From Zeimonas arvi (lineage in GTDB: Bacteria > Pseudomonadota > Gammaproteobacteria > Burkholderiales > Burkholderiaceae_E), in contig NZ_VDUY01000003.1 in the NCBI RefSeq assembly GCF_008039575.1, positions 496,001 through 560,000 of the forward strand: a DNA stretch of 64,000 bases, given 5' to 3'. Position 1 is the first letter of the stretch, and every line of letters starts with the position of its first letter. The notes under the pieces were generated by a model. The model was not told the origin of the DNA. It saw only the letters and a program-made list of their open reading frames with translations, and did not search any database. Made by a program: the position numbers and the translations under genes. Below are positions 55,241 to 63,655 of this stretch, piece after piece.

Positions 55241-55630
55241 GAGTGTTCCCCCATCGAGACTTGGGTTTCTTCTGCGGGTACGGAACCGGCCTGGGCGGGC
55301 CGGCGCCACTGCGGGTAATGAAGGGCAAGCCCAGCCTCGGGATTCCGGCGGTCCTGCGTGCGGCGAAAAGCCTGGGATCGCACCACAGGGGTGCGCATCG
55401 GCTCGCGGGACGCTGACGGTTCGGCCAGGGGCATTCTCGGGCGTTGTCGCTCGGCAGACCCGGCCCCGGGGGCCGGATCGCGGGATCGCCGGGCATTGAA
55501 CCCCGGCGGAAAAGCTTTGGAGTTTAGCACGCAGCCTGCGCCACGCTGCGCCGCACCAACCGGGTCTGGCCACGCCCCAGGCAGGCCCCGGAAGGTCCGG
55601 TGGGAGCCTGGGGGCACGGTGCGGCGGGAC
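55241..55630. other. Intergenic region sucC-recX, no gene
   Basis: This 390-base stretch holds no supported gene. It should contain the sucC promoter and any recA-recX terminator. Palindromic GC blocks such as GGCCCCGGGGGCC near 55460 and a long hairpin at 55575-55613 are present. Leftward open frames through it lack any homology pattern. Confidence 0.6.
55575..55613 (-). terminator. Strong hairpin downstream of recX
   Basis: CCCCAGGC (55575-55582) pairs with GCCTGGGG (55606-55613), and inside it CCGGA pairs with TCCGG, giving a long stable stem 17 bases after the recX stop. On the minus strand no U-run follows, so it is not a textbook intrinsic terminator. It could protect the 3' end or pause polymerase. 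Confidence 0.45.
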
Positions 55631-56140
55631 TCAGGGATCGGGGAGATCGTCAGGCAAGTCGAGATCGTCGGACTCCGCCCGGCCGCCGACCACGCGGCGG
55701 ACGACATCGCCTCGGAAACCACGAGCCATGAGGAAGCGGATCTGGCGTGCCCGGGCCTGCGGCGAGTCCGGCGGCTCGCCGAATCGACGCTCCCAAAGCG
55801 CGCGGGCGCGTGCCTGCTCGGTCTGCTCGAGCGAGGCCACCTGGCGTTCGACGAGGGCCGGCTCGAGGGCATGCGAACGAAGCTCGTGCCGGATGACCGC
55901 CGAACCGAAGCGCTCGGCCTTGCGGTGGACCAGCGACTCGGCAAAGCGCTGATTGGAGAGCAGCCGGGCTGCCTCGAGCTCGTCCAGGGCCTTCTCGAGC
56001 GCTTCCGGAGATTCGGCATGCGGCGCGAGCTTGCGCTGCAATTCGAGCCGACTGTGCTCGCGTCGGGACAGGAAACGAAGCGCCCGACCCTTCAGCGAGA
56101 GTTGCGAGCGCTTGCGTCTGGAGGAATCGGGCGCGTCCAC
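55631..56140 (-). CDS. recX: Regulatory protein RecX
   Basis: RecX inhibits and modulates RecA filaments. The 169-residue protein has the RecX three-helix repeats: LKGRALRFLSRREHSRLELQ, then LDELEAARLLSNQRFAESLV, and the later QIRFLMARGFRGDVVRRVV. The start is a GTG at 56140, 26 bases after recA; no ATG precedes the conserved core in frame. It is transcribed with recA and so under the same SOS control. Confidence 0.94.
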   Translation of the reverse strand: MDAPDSSRRKRSQLSLKGRALRFLSRREHSRLELQRKLAPHAESPEALEKALDELEAARLLSNQRFAESLVHRKAERFGSAVIRHELRSHALEPALVERQVASLEQTEQARARALWERRFGEPPDSPQARARQIRFLMARGFRGDVVRRVVGGRAESDDLDLPDDLPDP

Positions 56141-56166
56141 CCGGCCCTGCCTGCCCTGCCAGGCCC

Positions 56167-57219
56167 TCAGGCCGCCTGCTCGGCCGTGCCGCGCCCGGCG
56201 ACGCCGAAGTGCTCGCGCACCCGGTTCTCGATCTCCAGCGCCATGTCCGGACGCTCGCGCAGGAACTCGCGGGCGTTGTCCTTGCCCTGGCCGATGCGTT
56301 CGCCCTTGTAGCTGTACCAGGCGCCGCTCTTCTCGACGATGTTGCAGGCCACGCCGAGGTCGATGATCTCGCCATGACGCGAGATGCCTTCGCCGTAAAG
56401 GATGTCGAACTCGGCCTGCTTGAACGGCGGTGCGACCTTGTTCTTGACCACCTTGACGCGGGTCTCGTTGCCGATGACCTCGTCGCCCTTCTTGATGGAG
56501 CCGGTGCGCCGGATGTCCAACCGGACCGACGAGTAGAACTTGAGCGCGTTGCCCCCGGTGGTGGTCTCCGGGTTGCCGAACATGACCCCGATCTTCATGC
56601 GGATCTGGTTGATGAAGATGACCAGACAGTTCGTGCGCTTGATCGTGCCGGTGAGCTTGCGCAGCGCCTGCGACATGAGACGAGCCTGCAGGCCGGGCAG
56701 CGAATCGCCCATTTCGCCTTCGATCTCGGCCTTTGGGGTGAGCGCCGCGACCGAGTCGATGACGATCAGGTCGACCGAACCCGAGCGCACCAGCGCATCG
56801 GCGATTTCCAGGGCCTGCTCGCCGGTGTCGGGCTGCGAGATCAGCAGATCCTCGAGCTGGACCCCGAGCTTGGAGGCGTACTGCACGTCGAGTGCGTGCT
56901 CGGCGTCGATGAAGGCGCAGGTGCCGCCCAGCTTCTGCATTTCGGCGATGACCTGCAGCGTGAGCGTGGTCTTGCCGGAGGACTCCGGCCCGTAGATCTC
57001 GACGACCCGGCCGCGCGGCAACCCGCCGACGCCCAGTGCGATGTCGAGCCCGAGCGAACCGGTGGACACCACCTGGATGTCGCGCTCGACCTCGGCGTCT
57101 GAGAACTTCATGACCGCGCCCTTGCCGAACTGCTTTTCGATCTGGGCCAGCGCGGCGCTCAGGGCCTTGCCGCGCTCGGTGCGGGATTTGGCGTCGTTCA
57201 TGTCGATGACTTTTTCCAT
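56167..57219 (-). CDS. recA: Recombinase RecA
   Basis: RecA drives homologous recombination and LexA self-cleavage in SOS. The 350-residue protein has Walker [14 protein letters not shown] near residue 75, [19 protein letters not shown] (Walker B and beyond), the L2 region containing [20 protein letters not shown], and the C-terminal [20 protein letters not shown]. The ATG at 57219 is used; another lies six codons later. A LexA box and a sigma-70 promoter precede it. recX follows. Confidence 0.98.
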   Translation of the reverse strand: MEKVIDMNDAKSRTERGKALSAALAQIEKQFGKGAVMKFSDAEVERDIQVVSTGSLGLDIALGVGGLPRGRVVEIYGPESSGKTTLTLQVIAEMQKLGGTCAFIDAEHALDVQYASKLGVQLEDLLISQPDTGEQALEIADALVRSGSVDLIVIDSVAALTPKAEIEGEMGDSLPGLQARLMSQALRKLTGTIKRTNCLVIFINQIRMKIGVMFGNPETTTGGNALKFYSSVRLDIRRTGSIKKGDEVIGNETRVKVVKNKVAPPFKQAEFDILYGEGISRHGEIIDLGVACNIVEKSGAWYSYKGERIGQGKDNAREFLRERPDMALEIENRVREHFGVAGRGTAEQAA

Positions 57220-57257
57220 TTGGCTGGCCCTCGTCCGGTTCGGGAATCGATGGCCGG

Positions 57258-57286
57258 ATTATTGCACAGCGATACTGTATAAACAA
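57258..57286 (-). promoter_or_regulatory. Sigma-70 promoter of recA
   Basis: Read on the minus strand, TTGTTT (57281-57286) and AATAAT (57258-57263) are separated by exactly 17 bases and precede the recA start by about 40 bases. The -35 hexamer lies inside the LexA box, so repressor and RNA polymerase would compete. The short AT-rich patch is conspicuous in this GC-rich DNA. Confidence 0.7.
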
Positions 57287-57290
57287 TCAG
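57275..57290. promoter_or_regulatory. LexA (SOS) box upstream of recA
   Basis: CTGTATAAACAATCAG fits the CTG-N10-CAG consensus of the proteobacterial SOS box with an AT-rich centre. It overlaps the recA -35 element. SOS induction of recA-recX follows from known LexA biology. Confidence 0.85.
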
Positions 57291-57313
57291 TCTTCCGGCC
57301 TAAGCCGAGGAAT

Positions 57314-57859
57314 TCAGGCCGCGCCCGCGCCGATCTCGGCCAGGCGTTCGCGAGCGCGCCGCAGCGCGTGCAACGCCGCCCGGGCCCGCACCGTGCCACG
57401 ATCGCCCGAGAACTGCACGGTCTCGGTCCGCGTCTCGACATCGAGCGCCGACCAGCCGAAACAGACCGTGCCCACCGGTTTCCCGGGCACGGCCCCGCCG
57501 GGACCGGCAATGCCGGTGATCGACAGCGCGAGCTGTGCGCGGCTGCGGGCCAGCGCGCCCTCGGCCATCTCGCCGGCCGCCTGCTCGCTGACCGCGCCAT
57601 GCGCCTTCAGCGTGTCGGCCGACACGCCCAGCAGGTCGGACTTCGCGGCATTGCTGTAGGTCACGAAGCCACGTTCGAACCAGTCGCTCGAGCCGCCGAT
57701 CTCGGTCAGCGCCCGGCAGACCATGCCGCCGGTGCACGACTCGGCGCACGCGACGGTCCAGCCGCGGGCGCGCAGGGCGTGCCCCAGCGCCACCGCCGCC
57801 TCGAGGACCTCGTGCTCGAGGTCGGCGAGCGCCTCGTCGCGCAATTTCGCTTCCGTCAT
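57314..57859 (-). CDS. pncC: Nicotinamide-nucleotide amidase (CinA C-terminal domain)
   Basis: PncC deamidates nicotinamide mononucleotide in pyridine nucleotide recycling. The 181-residue stand-alone CinA-C protein shows WTVACAESCTGGMVCRALTE, FVTYSNAAKSDLLGV, VSEQAAGEMAEGAL and ITGIAGPGGAVPGKPVGTV. The ATG at 57859 fits; longer upstream frames overlap pgpA. It follows pgpA by 59 bases, the gene order usual in betaproteobacteria. Confidence 0.95.
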   Translation of the reverse strand: MTEAKLRDEALADLEHEVLEAAVALGHALRARGWTVACAESCTGGMVCRALTEIGGSSDWFERGFVTYSNAAKSDLLGVSADTLKAHGAVSEQAAGEMAEGALARSRAQLALSITGIAGPGGAVPGKPVGTVCFGWSALDVETRTETVQFSGDRGTVRARAALHALRRARERLAEIGAGAA

Positions 57860-57918
57860 CCGCCTCTCCGCCTGATTGCCTGCATCCTGCCCCGCCCGCC
57901 GACCTCGGCCCGCCAACC

Positions 57919-58446
57919 TCAGCCCGCTGCGCCACCGAAGCCGGCGCGGAACAGGGCCAGCACCAGCAGCGTGCAGAAGGCCGCCATCAGGTCGTCGAGC
58001 ATGGTGCCGAAGCCGTTCTTCAGCTTCGCATCGTAATGCCTGATCGGCGGCGGCTTCACGATATCGAAGAAGCGGAACAGCACGAAGGCCGCCAGCTGCG
58101 CGCCGAAACCGCCCGGCGCGAACAGCAGCACCAGCCAGAAGGCGACGATCTCGTCCCAGACCACCGCGCCGTGGTCGGCCACGCCGAGGTCGCGCGCGGT
58201 GCGCTCGCAGGCCCAGATGCCGATCAGGAAGCCGGCCGCCAGCACGATCGCCCAATGCGCGGGCGAGAGCAGCGGATCGGCCACCACGAAGACCAGCCAG
58301 GCCCAGAGCGTGCCGACGGTGCCCGGCGCGACCGGCGACAGGCCGCTGCCGAAGCCCAGCGCGATCCAGTGCGAGAGCCGTCCCCGCATGAAGCGCGCGG
58401 TCGGGCGCACCGGCCGCGGGGCGGGGCTCGGCGCCTGTTCAACCAA
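57919..58446 (-). CDS. pgpA: Phosphatidylglycerophosphatase A
   Basis: PgpA dephosphorylates phosphatidylglycerophosphate to make phosphatidylglycerol. The 175-residue membrane protein has HWIALGFGSGLSPVAPGTVG, VWDEIVAFW and the catalytic-type FRFFDIVKPPPIRHYD. It has about three to four membrane helices. A TTG at 58446 with AAGGGG upstream is used; an ATG at 58389 nearer the conserved core is equally possible. It is followed by pncC and preceded by thiL with a 164-base gap. Confidence 0.93.
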   Translation of the reverse strand: MVEQAPSPAPRPVRPTARFMRGRLSHWIALGFGSGLSPVAPGTVGTLWAWLVFVVADPLLSPAHWAIVLAAGFLIGIWACERTARDLGVADHGAVVWDEIVAFWLVLLFAPGGFGAQLAAFVLFRFFDIVKPPPIRHYDAKLKNGFGTMLDDLMAAFCTLLVLALFRAGFGGAAG

Positions 58447-58610
58447 GATCGCCGCCCCTTCTTGCCGTGGACCGCATGTCGCAGGGCCAGAATGCGCGAA
58501 TACGTCGTAGCGAGCGGTTCGAGGTCGCGCCGAGAAGCGCCGCCGTACGGACGAGTACGGCGGGCATCGCAGCTGCGAGATCGGACCGCGCAGTGGATTT
58601 GCTCACGCGT

Positions 58611-59639
58611 TCAGGCGAAATGGTCGAAGCCGTGGCCTTCGAAGGCGATCGGCCGATCGCGCTCGTCGACCAGGCGCATCGAGTCCCCCGCGTCGAAGGC
58701 GCCGATGCGGGACAGCTGCAGCCCGAGCCGCGGGCCCAGCGCCTCGATGGCGACCCGGTTCTCGGGCGCGGCCGCGAAGAGCAGTTCGTAGTCGTCGCCC
58801 CCCGCCAGCGCGAGCTGCATCCTGCGCGCCCCGGGCAGCCCCCGCAGCGCCGGCGCGACCGGCACCGCCGGCCAGACCAGCCGCGCGCCGACCCGAGAGC
58901 GCTCGAGCAGGTGGCCGAGGTCGCCGGCCAGCCCGTCGGAAACGTCGATCGCGGCACGGGCCAGGTGGCGCAGGGCCAGGCCCAGCGCCACCCTCGGCTC
59001 GGGCCGGTCGAGCCGCACCCGGGCCGGGTGGTCCGCTGGCAACGGCCGTCCTGCCTGCCGCTCGGCGACCGCGAAGGCCGCCGCGCCGAGCTCGCCGGAC
59101 ACCCAGAGATCGTCGCCGGGCTGCGCGCCGTCACGGCGCAGGGCCGAGCCGGCAGGCACCTGGCCGATCACCGTGATGCAGACATTGAGCGGCCCGCGCG
59201 TGGTGTCGCCGCCGATCAGCTCGCAGTCGAAGCGGTCGGCCAGCGCGAACATGCCCCGGCTGAAGCCCCGCAGCCAGGCCTCGTCGGCCTGCGGCAGCGC
59301 CAGCGCCAGCGTGAAGGCGAGCGGCCGCGCGCCCATCGCCGCCAGGTCGGACAGGTTGACCGCCAGCCCCTTGTGCCCCAGCGCCTCGGGCTCGACGTCG
59401 TCGAAGACGTGCCGGCCGCCGACCAGCATGTCGGTGGCGATCGCCAGGCCCTCGCCGCAGGCCGGCGCGCCGAGCAGCGCACAGTCGTCGCCGATTCCGA
59501 GCAGCGCCTTCCTGGCCGGGCCCCGATCGAAGAAGCGGCCGATCAGCTGGAATTCACCGAGCGGCCCCGCCAGCTCGCCCGCCGGCTTCGACAACTCGCC
59601 GACCTGCCCGACGCTCTTCCCTGGCGGCTTCGGGCTCAC
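58611..59639 (-). CDS. thiL: Thiamine-monophosphate kinase
   Basis: ThiL phosphorylates thiamine monophosphate to the active cofactor. The 342-residue protein has [58 protein letters not shown] and [19 protein letters not shown]. Further on are the second metal and ATP segments [18 protein letters not shown] and [12 protein letters not shown]. The GTG at 59639 overlaps the nusB stop (GTGA), a coupling seen in many bacteria. Confidence 0.96.
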   Translation of the reverse strand: MSPKPPGKSVGQVGELSKPAGELAGPLGEFQLIGRFFDRGPARKALLGIGDDCALLGAPACGEGLAIATDMLVGGRHVFDDVEPEALGHKGLAVNLSDLAAMGARPLAFTLALALPQADEAWLRGFSRGMFALADRFDCELIGGDTTRGPLNVCITVIGQVPAGSALRRDGAQPGDDLWVSGELGAAAFAVAERQAGRPLPADHPARVRLDRPEPRVALGLALRHLARAAIDVSDGLAGDLGHLLERSRVGARLVWPAVPVAPALRGLPGARRMQLALAGGDDYELLFAAAPENRVAIEALGPRLGLQLSRIGAFDAGDSMRLVDERDRPIAFEGHGFDHFA

Positions 59640-60115
59640 GCCCGCCCGCCGGTCTCGACCGGCCGCAGCCGGGTTGCCACCCGGTCGAGCACGCCGTTCA
59701 CATACTTGTAACCGTCGGTGCCGCCGAAGGTCTTGGCCAGCTCGACCGCCTCGTTGATCACCACCCGGTATGGAACCTCGGGCATGCGCAGCAGCTCGAA
59801 GGCGCCGAGCAGCAGCACCGCGTGCTCGACCGGGCTCAGCTCGATGGTCTTGCGGTCGAGGTGCGGGGCGATGGCCTCGTCGAGCTCGACCGCGGCCTCG
59901 AGCGCGCCGTGGAGCAGCGCCTTGAAGTAATCGCGGTCGGCCTTCTCGTAGCCGGGCGTGCTGGCCGCCACGTGCGCCTCGATGGCACCCGCGTCCTCGC
60001 CCGACAGCAGCCACTGGTACAGGCCCTGCATCGCCAGCTCGCGCGAGCGCCGGCGCGCGTTCTTGGGCGGCGTGCCGCCCGAGCCGGCGCGCGCCGAAGG
60101 GCGTTCGGTGGCCAT
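59636..60115 (-). CDS. nusB: Transcription antitermination factor NusB
   Basis: NusB helps rRNA transcription and antitermination. The 159-residue all-helical protein has [53 protein letters not shown] and [18 protein letters not shown], the standard series. The start ATG overlaps the ribH stop (TGATG); a preceding in-frame TTG is not needed. ribH-nusB-thiL is a classical linkage. Confidence 0.96.
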   Translation of the reverse strand: MATERPSARAGSGGTPPKNARRRSRELAMQGLYQWLLSGEDAGAIEAHVAASTPGYEKADRDYFKALLHGALEAAVELDEAIAPHLDRKTIELSPVEHAVLLLGAFELLRMPEVPYRVVINEAVELAKTFGGTDGYKYVNGVLDRVATRLRPVETGGRA

Positions 60116-60729
60116 CAATGCGCCTTCTTGCCGCGCTCGCCGCCGCGCGAGGCTTCGTCCTCGTCGTCCTCGTCGTCCTCGTCGTCCTCGAACTCCTCGT
60201 CGAGGTCGTCGTCGAGGTCGTCGTCGAGGTCGTCGTCGTCGAGGTCGTCGTCATCCTCGTCGCCCGACAGCGTGGACAGCGACAGCGACAAGTTGGCCAT
60301 CTCCACCGCCACTCGGGCCGCATCGGCGCCCTTCTCGGCGGCGCGGGCCTCGGCCTGCTCGTCGTTCTCGGTGGTGAGGATGGCGTTGGCGACCGGCACG
60401 TTGAAGTCGAGCGCCACCCGGCTCACGCCGGCCGCGCTCTCGTTCGACACCACCTCGAAGTGGTAGGTCTCGCCGCGAATCACCGCGCCGAGCGCGATCA
60501 GCGCGTCGAAGCTGCCCGAGGCCGCGAGCTGCTGCAGCACCACCGGGATCTCGAGCGCGCCGGGCACGGTGCAGACGAAGATGTCGTCGGACTCCACGCC
60601 CAGCCCCACCAGCTCTTCGAGGCAGGCATCGCGCAAGGCGTTGCAGACCGGCTCGTTGAAGCGGGCCTGCACGATTCCGATCCGCAGGCCTGCGCCGTCC
60701 AGGTCCGACTGGAACACTCCGATTTCCAT
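60115..60729 (-). CDS. ribH: 6,7-dimethyl-8-ribityllumazine synthase with long acidic tail
   Basis: RibH condenses 5-amino-6-ribitylaminouracil with 3,4-dihydroxybutanone phosphate to lumazine. The fold is normal: [54 protein letters not shown] with the catalytic His, and [18 protein letters not shown]. The 204-residue protein is about 45 residues longer than usual. After LSTLSG it runs into an Asp/Glu-rich repetitive tail (about 31 residues) and then a short basic end GERGKKAH. The ATG at 60729 follows the ribBA stop by five bases. Confidence 0.95.
   Translation of the reverse strand: MEIGVFQSDLDGAGLRIGIVQARFNEPVCNALRDACLEELVGLGVESDDIFVCTVPGALEIPVVLQQLAASGSFDALIALGAVIRGETYHFEVVSNESAAGVSRVALDFNVPVANAILTTENDEQAEARAAEKGADAARVAVEMANLSLSLSTLSGDEDDDDLDDDDLDDDLDDDLDEEFEDDEDDEDDEDEASRGGERGKKAH
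60154..60262 (-). repeat. Short tandem repeats encoding the RibH acidic tail
   Basis: Two blocks of tandem repeats lie back to back. One has nine-base units of the type tcgtcctcg near 60154-60188, the other 12-base units of the type gtcgtcgaggtc near 60198-60259. On the minus strand they encode runs of Asp, Glu and Leu. Unit lengths are multiples of three, so copy changes keep the frame. Confidence 0.85.
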
Positions 60730-60734
60730 GATTT

Positions 60735-61865
60735 TCAGTTCTCCTGTGGGCCGGACTCGAAGCCGACCACTTCGAGGTCGAATCCGGCCATGCTGGGCAT
60801 CTTGCGGGGCTGCGAGAGCAGCCGCATGCGGCCGACGCCCAGATCCTTGAGGATCTGGGCGCCGATGCCGTAGGTTCTGAGATCGACCTTGCCGGCGCGA
60901 CGCTTCGGCGACGCGGCGTCGGCATCCCGGGGGGCCGGATCGGCCGCCGCGAGCTCGGCGAACAGCACGTCGGCCGGCTGGGCACAATTGAGCAGGACGA
61001 TCACGCCGGCCCCTTCGTCGGCGATCCGGCGCATGGCCCGCACCAGCGGCCACGAGTGCCCGCTGGCGCCGGCGTCGATCAGGTCGAGGACGGTGAGCGG
61101 CTCGTGGACGCGCACCAGGGTCTCGCGGTCGGGGGCGATCTGGCCGCGCACCAGCGCCAGGTGCGGCGCGCCGGCCGGCTTGTCGCGGTAGACGGCCAGC
61201 TCGAAGGCGCCCCAGGGGGTGTCGATGGGCCGCCGCGACAGCTGCTCGACCAGGCTCTCGTTGGCGTTGCGGTACTGGATCAGGTCGGCGATCGTGCCGA
61301 TCTTCAGGCCGTGCTCGCGCCCGAACTCGATCAGGTCGGGCAGGCGCGCCATCGTGCCGTCGTCCTTCAGGATCTCGCAGATCACCGAGGCCGGCGTGAG
61401 CCCGGCCAGCTGGGCCAGGTCGCAACCCGCCTCGGTGTGGCCCGCGCGCATCAGCACGCCGCCGGGCTGGGCCTTGAGCGGGAAGATGTGGCCGGGCTGC
61501 ACGATGTCGTCGGGCCTGGCGTCGCGCGCGACCGCCATCTGCACGGTGCGCGACCGGTCGGCCGCCGAGATGCCGGTGGTGACGCCCTCGGCCGCCTCGA
61601 TCGAGACGGTGAAATTGGTGCCGTGGACCGTGCCGTTGGCCGAGACCATCAGCGGCAGCCTGAGCTGCCGGCAGCGGTCCTCGGTGAGCGTGAGGCAGAT
61701 CAGTCCCCGGCCGTAGCGGGCCATGAAGTTGATGGCTTCGGGCGTGACGAAGTCGGCGGCCAGGACGAGGTCGCCCTCGTTCTCGCGATCTTCCTCGTCG
61801 ACCAGGATGACCATGCGGCCGGCTTTCAGCTCGGCGATGATCTCGGGGGTGGTGGCAAGTGGCAT
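60735..61865 (-). CDS. ribBA: 3,4-dihydroxy-2-butanone-4-phosphate synthase fused to a degenerate GTP cyclohydrolase II domain
   Basis: This 376-residue protein carries a complete DHBP synthase domain ([55 protein letters not shown]), the RibB step of riboflavin synthesis. In the C-terminal half the cyclohydrolase II zinc and catalytic segment, normally R-H-S-x-C-x-T-G-D-x-x-x-S-x-R-C-D-C, reads [20 protein letters not shown]. The cysteines are missing. Such proteins are known as RibBX, with the second domain inactive as cyclohydrolase. A real ribA must then exist elsewhere. The order ribE-...-ribBA-ribH-nusB is typical. Confidence 0.94.
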   Translation of the reverse strand: MPLATTPEIIAELKAGRMVILVDEEDRENEGDLVLAADFVTPEAINFMARYGRGLICLTLTEDRCRQLRLPLMVSANGTVHGTNFTVSIEAAEGVTTGISAADRSRTVQMAVARDARPDDIVQPGHIFPLKAQPGGVLMRAGHTEAGCDLAQLAGLTPASVICEILKDDGTMARLPDLIEFGREHGLKIGTIADLIQYRNANESLVEQLSRRPIDTPWGAFELAVYRDKPAGAPHLALVRGQIAPDRETLVRVHEPLTVLDLIDAGASGHSWPLVRAMRRIADEGAGVIVLLNCAQPADVLFAELAAADPAPRDADAASPKRRAGKVDLRTYGIGAQILKDLGVGRMRLLSQPRKMPSMAGFDLEVVGFESGPQEN

Positions 61866-61955
61866 TGCGGCATTTTACGCCGTCCGGCCGCCGCAGACGC
61901 CGTCCGGCGGGCGCACGGGAAAGGGGCCGGGCGGCGCCTCGATACTGGCCGCACG

Positions 61956-62453
61956 ATGGACATCGACCCGATCGACCTCGAGGGCTATCGCCGCCTCGAG
62001 ACCCGCCGCGAGGCCCGCGAGGCGTTCGACCGCTGCCTGGCGCGCGGCCGCCGCTCGCTGAAGCTGTTCGACGATTCGGGCGAATTCTGGGGCCTTGACC
62101 GCAAGGCATTCGCCGACGCGGTCAAGGCGCTGCTGGATCGCAGCCGCGAGGCCTCGGTGGCCATCGTGGCGCACGACACCGGGTTCGTGGAACGGCACTG
62201 CCCGCAGCTGATGACGCTGCTCGGCCTCTATGGGCCGCGGCTGCGGATCTCGCCGACCGATCCGTCGGTGCGGGCCTACGACCGCGGCTTCGTGGTGATC
62301 GACGACAAGGTGGTGCTGCGCCGCCCTGGCTTCGGTCAGTCGCGCGTGTTCGTGGACTTCGACGAGGGCGAGGTGGCGGCCGCCGCCAAGCTGCTTGCCG
62401 AGCTGCTCGACGGCGCCCTGCCGGGCTTGTCGGCCAACGTGACCGGCCTCTGA
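61956..62453 (+). CDS. Conserved hypothetical protein (DUF7931-like)
   Basis: This plus-strand gene encodes 165 residues with no membrane helix. It starts [20 protein letters not shown], then [20 protein letters not shown] and [20 protein letters not shown]. Its [20 protein letters not shown] and a [19 protein letters not shown] end resemble short phospholipase-D-like or DUF7931 proteins of betaproteobacteria. I recall the pattern but could not search. Codon bias looks normal. Its last 118 bases overlap the 3' end of the convergent Mpo1-like gene. Confidence 0.72.
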   Translation: MDIDPIDLEGYRRLETRREAREAFDRCLARGRRSLKLFDDSGEFWGLDRKAFADAVKALLDRSREASVAIVAHDTGFVERHCPQLMTLLGLYGPRLRISPTDPSVRAYDRGFVVIDDKVVLRRPGFGQSRVFVDFDEGEVAAAAKLLAELLDGALPGLSANVTGL

Positions 62454-62962
62454 ACGGCGGCCAGCCGCGCGGCGATCGCGTCGCGCAACGGGTGACGCAG
62501 GCCCAGCGCGAAAGCGGCCTCGGCCACCAGGAACAGCGGGCCCACCAGCAGGCCGACCAGGTCGTCCACGAAGGCGGGCTTGCGCCCCTCCCAGTAGTGG
62601 CCGACGAACTGGACGATCCAGCCGATCGCGAACAGGCCCGCGCCCCAGCCGAGCCAGGCCGCGGTGGGCGTCGCAGCCGCCTGCGCGCCGATCCACAGCG
62701 AGACGAGCGACACCGCCAGCATGGCCAGGCCCAGCGGGCGATCGAGCCGGAACCAGAACAGCAGCGCCGCCGCGGTGGCCGCCACCGCCGGCGACAGCGG
62801 CAGGCCTTCGAGCGGCCAGCCGGTCGGCAGCCACGCAGGCCGCGACAGCAGGATGGCGACCGCGACGAAGATCATCGGCACGCCCACGAAGTGGGTGGCG
62901 ACGTTGCGCCGGTCGCGGTGGTAGTCGGCGTACTGCGCGAGATGATCGGTCAGCGTCTTCAT
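62336..62962 (-). CDS. Mpo1-like (DUF962) membrane protein
   Basis: This 208-residue protein has several hydrophobic segments and the Mpo1/DUF962 motifs DHLAQYADYHRDRRNVATHF with VGVPM near the N-terminus and IVQFVGHYWEGRKPAFVDDL further on. The yeast homologue Mpo1 is a dioxygenase of 2-hydroxy fatty acids; bacterial members are mostly unstudied. The ATG overlaps the ribE stop (ATGA), so it is coupled to riboflavin synthase. After LRDAIAARLAA a Ser/Ala-rich tail of about 40 residues reads antisense to the convergent gene and may be a non-conserved read-through end. Confidence 0.86.
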   Translation of the reverse strand: MKTLTDHLAQYADYHRDRRNVATHFVGVPMIFVAVAILLSRPAWLPTGWPLEGLPLSPAVAATAAALLFWFRLDRPLGLAMLAVSLVSLWIGAQAAATPTAAWLGWGAGLFAIGWIVQFVGHYWEGRKPAFVDDLVGLLVGPLFLVAEAAFALGLRHPLRDAIAARLAAVQRPVTLADKPGRAPSSSSASSLAAAATSPSSKSTNTRD

Positions 62963-63585
62963 CGTCGATCCTGCGAGAGCATCCGTTCGACGTAGCGGGC
63001 GATCAGGTCGACCTCGAGATTGACCCGCGCCCCCGGTTTCAGCGACTTCAGCGTGGTGGCCTCGATCGTATGCGGAATCAGGTTGATCTCGAAGAGGGCG
63101 CCCCCGGCTTCGCCGTCTTCGTCCACCACCCGGTTCACCGTCAGGCTCGCCCCGTTGACGGTGATCGAGCCCTTGTAGGCGAGGTACTTGCCGAGCTCGC
63201 GCGGCGCCCGCACCGCGAGCAGCCAGGACTCGCCGACCGGCTCGAAGCACGCGACCTCGCCCAGCCCGTCGACGTGGCCCGAGACCAGGTGCCCGCCGAG
63301 CCGATCGGCCAGCCGAAGCGCCTTCTCCAGGTTGACCTCGCCGGGGGCATCCAGGCCCACGGTCTTCGACAGGCTCTCGCGCGACACGTCCACCGCGAAG
63401 CGCGGACCGTCGATGCGCACCGCGGTCATGCAGGCGCCCTGGATGGCGATGGAGTCGCCGATCGCCACGTCGGACAGGTCGAGCGCGCCCGCGTGCACGG
63501 TGAGCCGCACGCCCGCCCCGGCGCCGCCGGCCAGCGACTCGATGCTTTCGATGCGGCCGACCGCCGCCACGATTCCGGTGAACAC
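62959..63585 (-). CDS. ribE: Riboflavin synthase alpha chain
   Basis: RibE dismutates two lumazines to riboflavin. The 208-residue protein has two lumazine-binding repeats. The first begins FTGIVAAVGRIESIES with GDSIAIQGACMTAVRI; the second contains LGGHLVSGHVDGLGEVACFE and KGSITVNGASLTVNRV. The GTG at 63585 gives the canonical M(V)FTGIV N-terminus. ribD is upstream and the Mpo1-like gene overlaps downstream. Confidence 0.97.
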   Translation of the reverse strand: MFTGIVAAVGRIESIESLAGGAGAGVRLTVHAGALDLSDVAIGDSIAIQGACMTAVRIDGPRFAVDVSRESLSKTVGLDAPGEVNLEKALRLADRLGGHLVSGHVDGLGEVACFEPVGESWLLAVRAPRELGKYLAYKGSITVNGASLTVNRVVDEDGEAGGALFEINLIPHTIEATTLKSLKPGARVNLEVDLIARYVERMLSQDRR

Positions 63586-63655
63586 GTCTGGTTTCCTCCT
63601 CTTGCGGAGATGCTTCGTTACGAAGGCGCCCGGGCAACCGACCCCGACGCCCGGC

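Noticed and set aside
55631-57286. RecA-RecX fusion of 551 residues
   Set aside because: The upstream part is recA read in a wrong frame. RecX has its own GTG start after the recA stop.
60115-62109. A 664-residue frame joining ribBA and ribH
   Set aside because: Only the last 204 residues form RibH; the rest is an out-of-frame reading of ribBA, which has its own intact frame and stop five bases before the ribH start.
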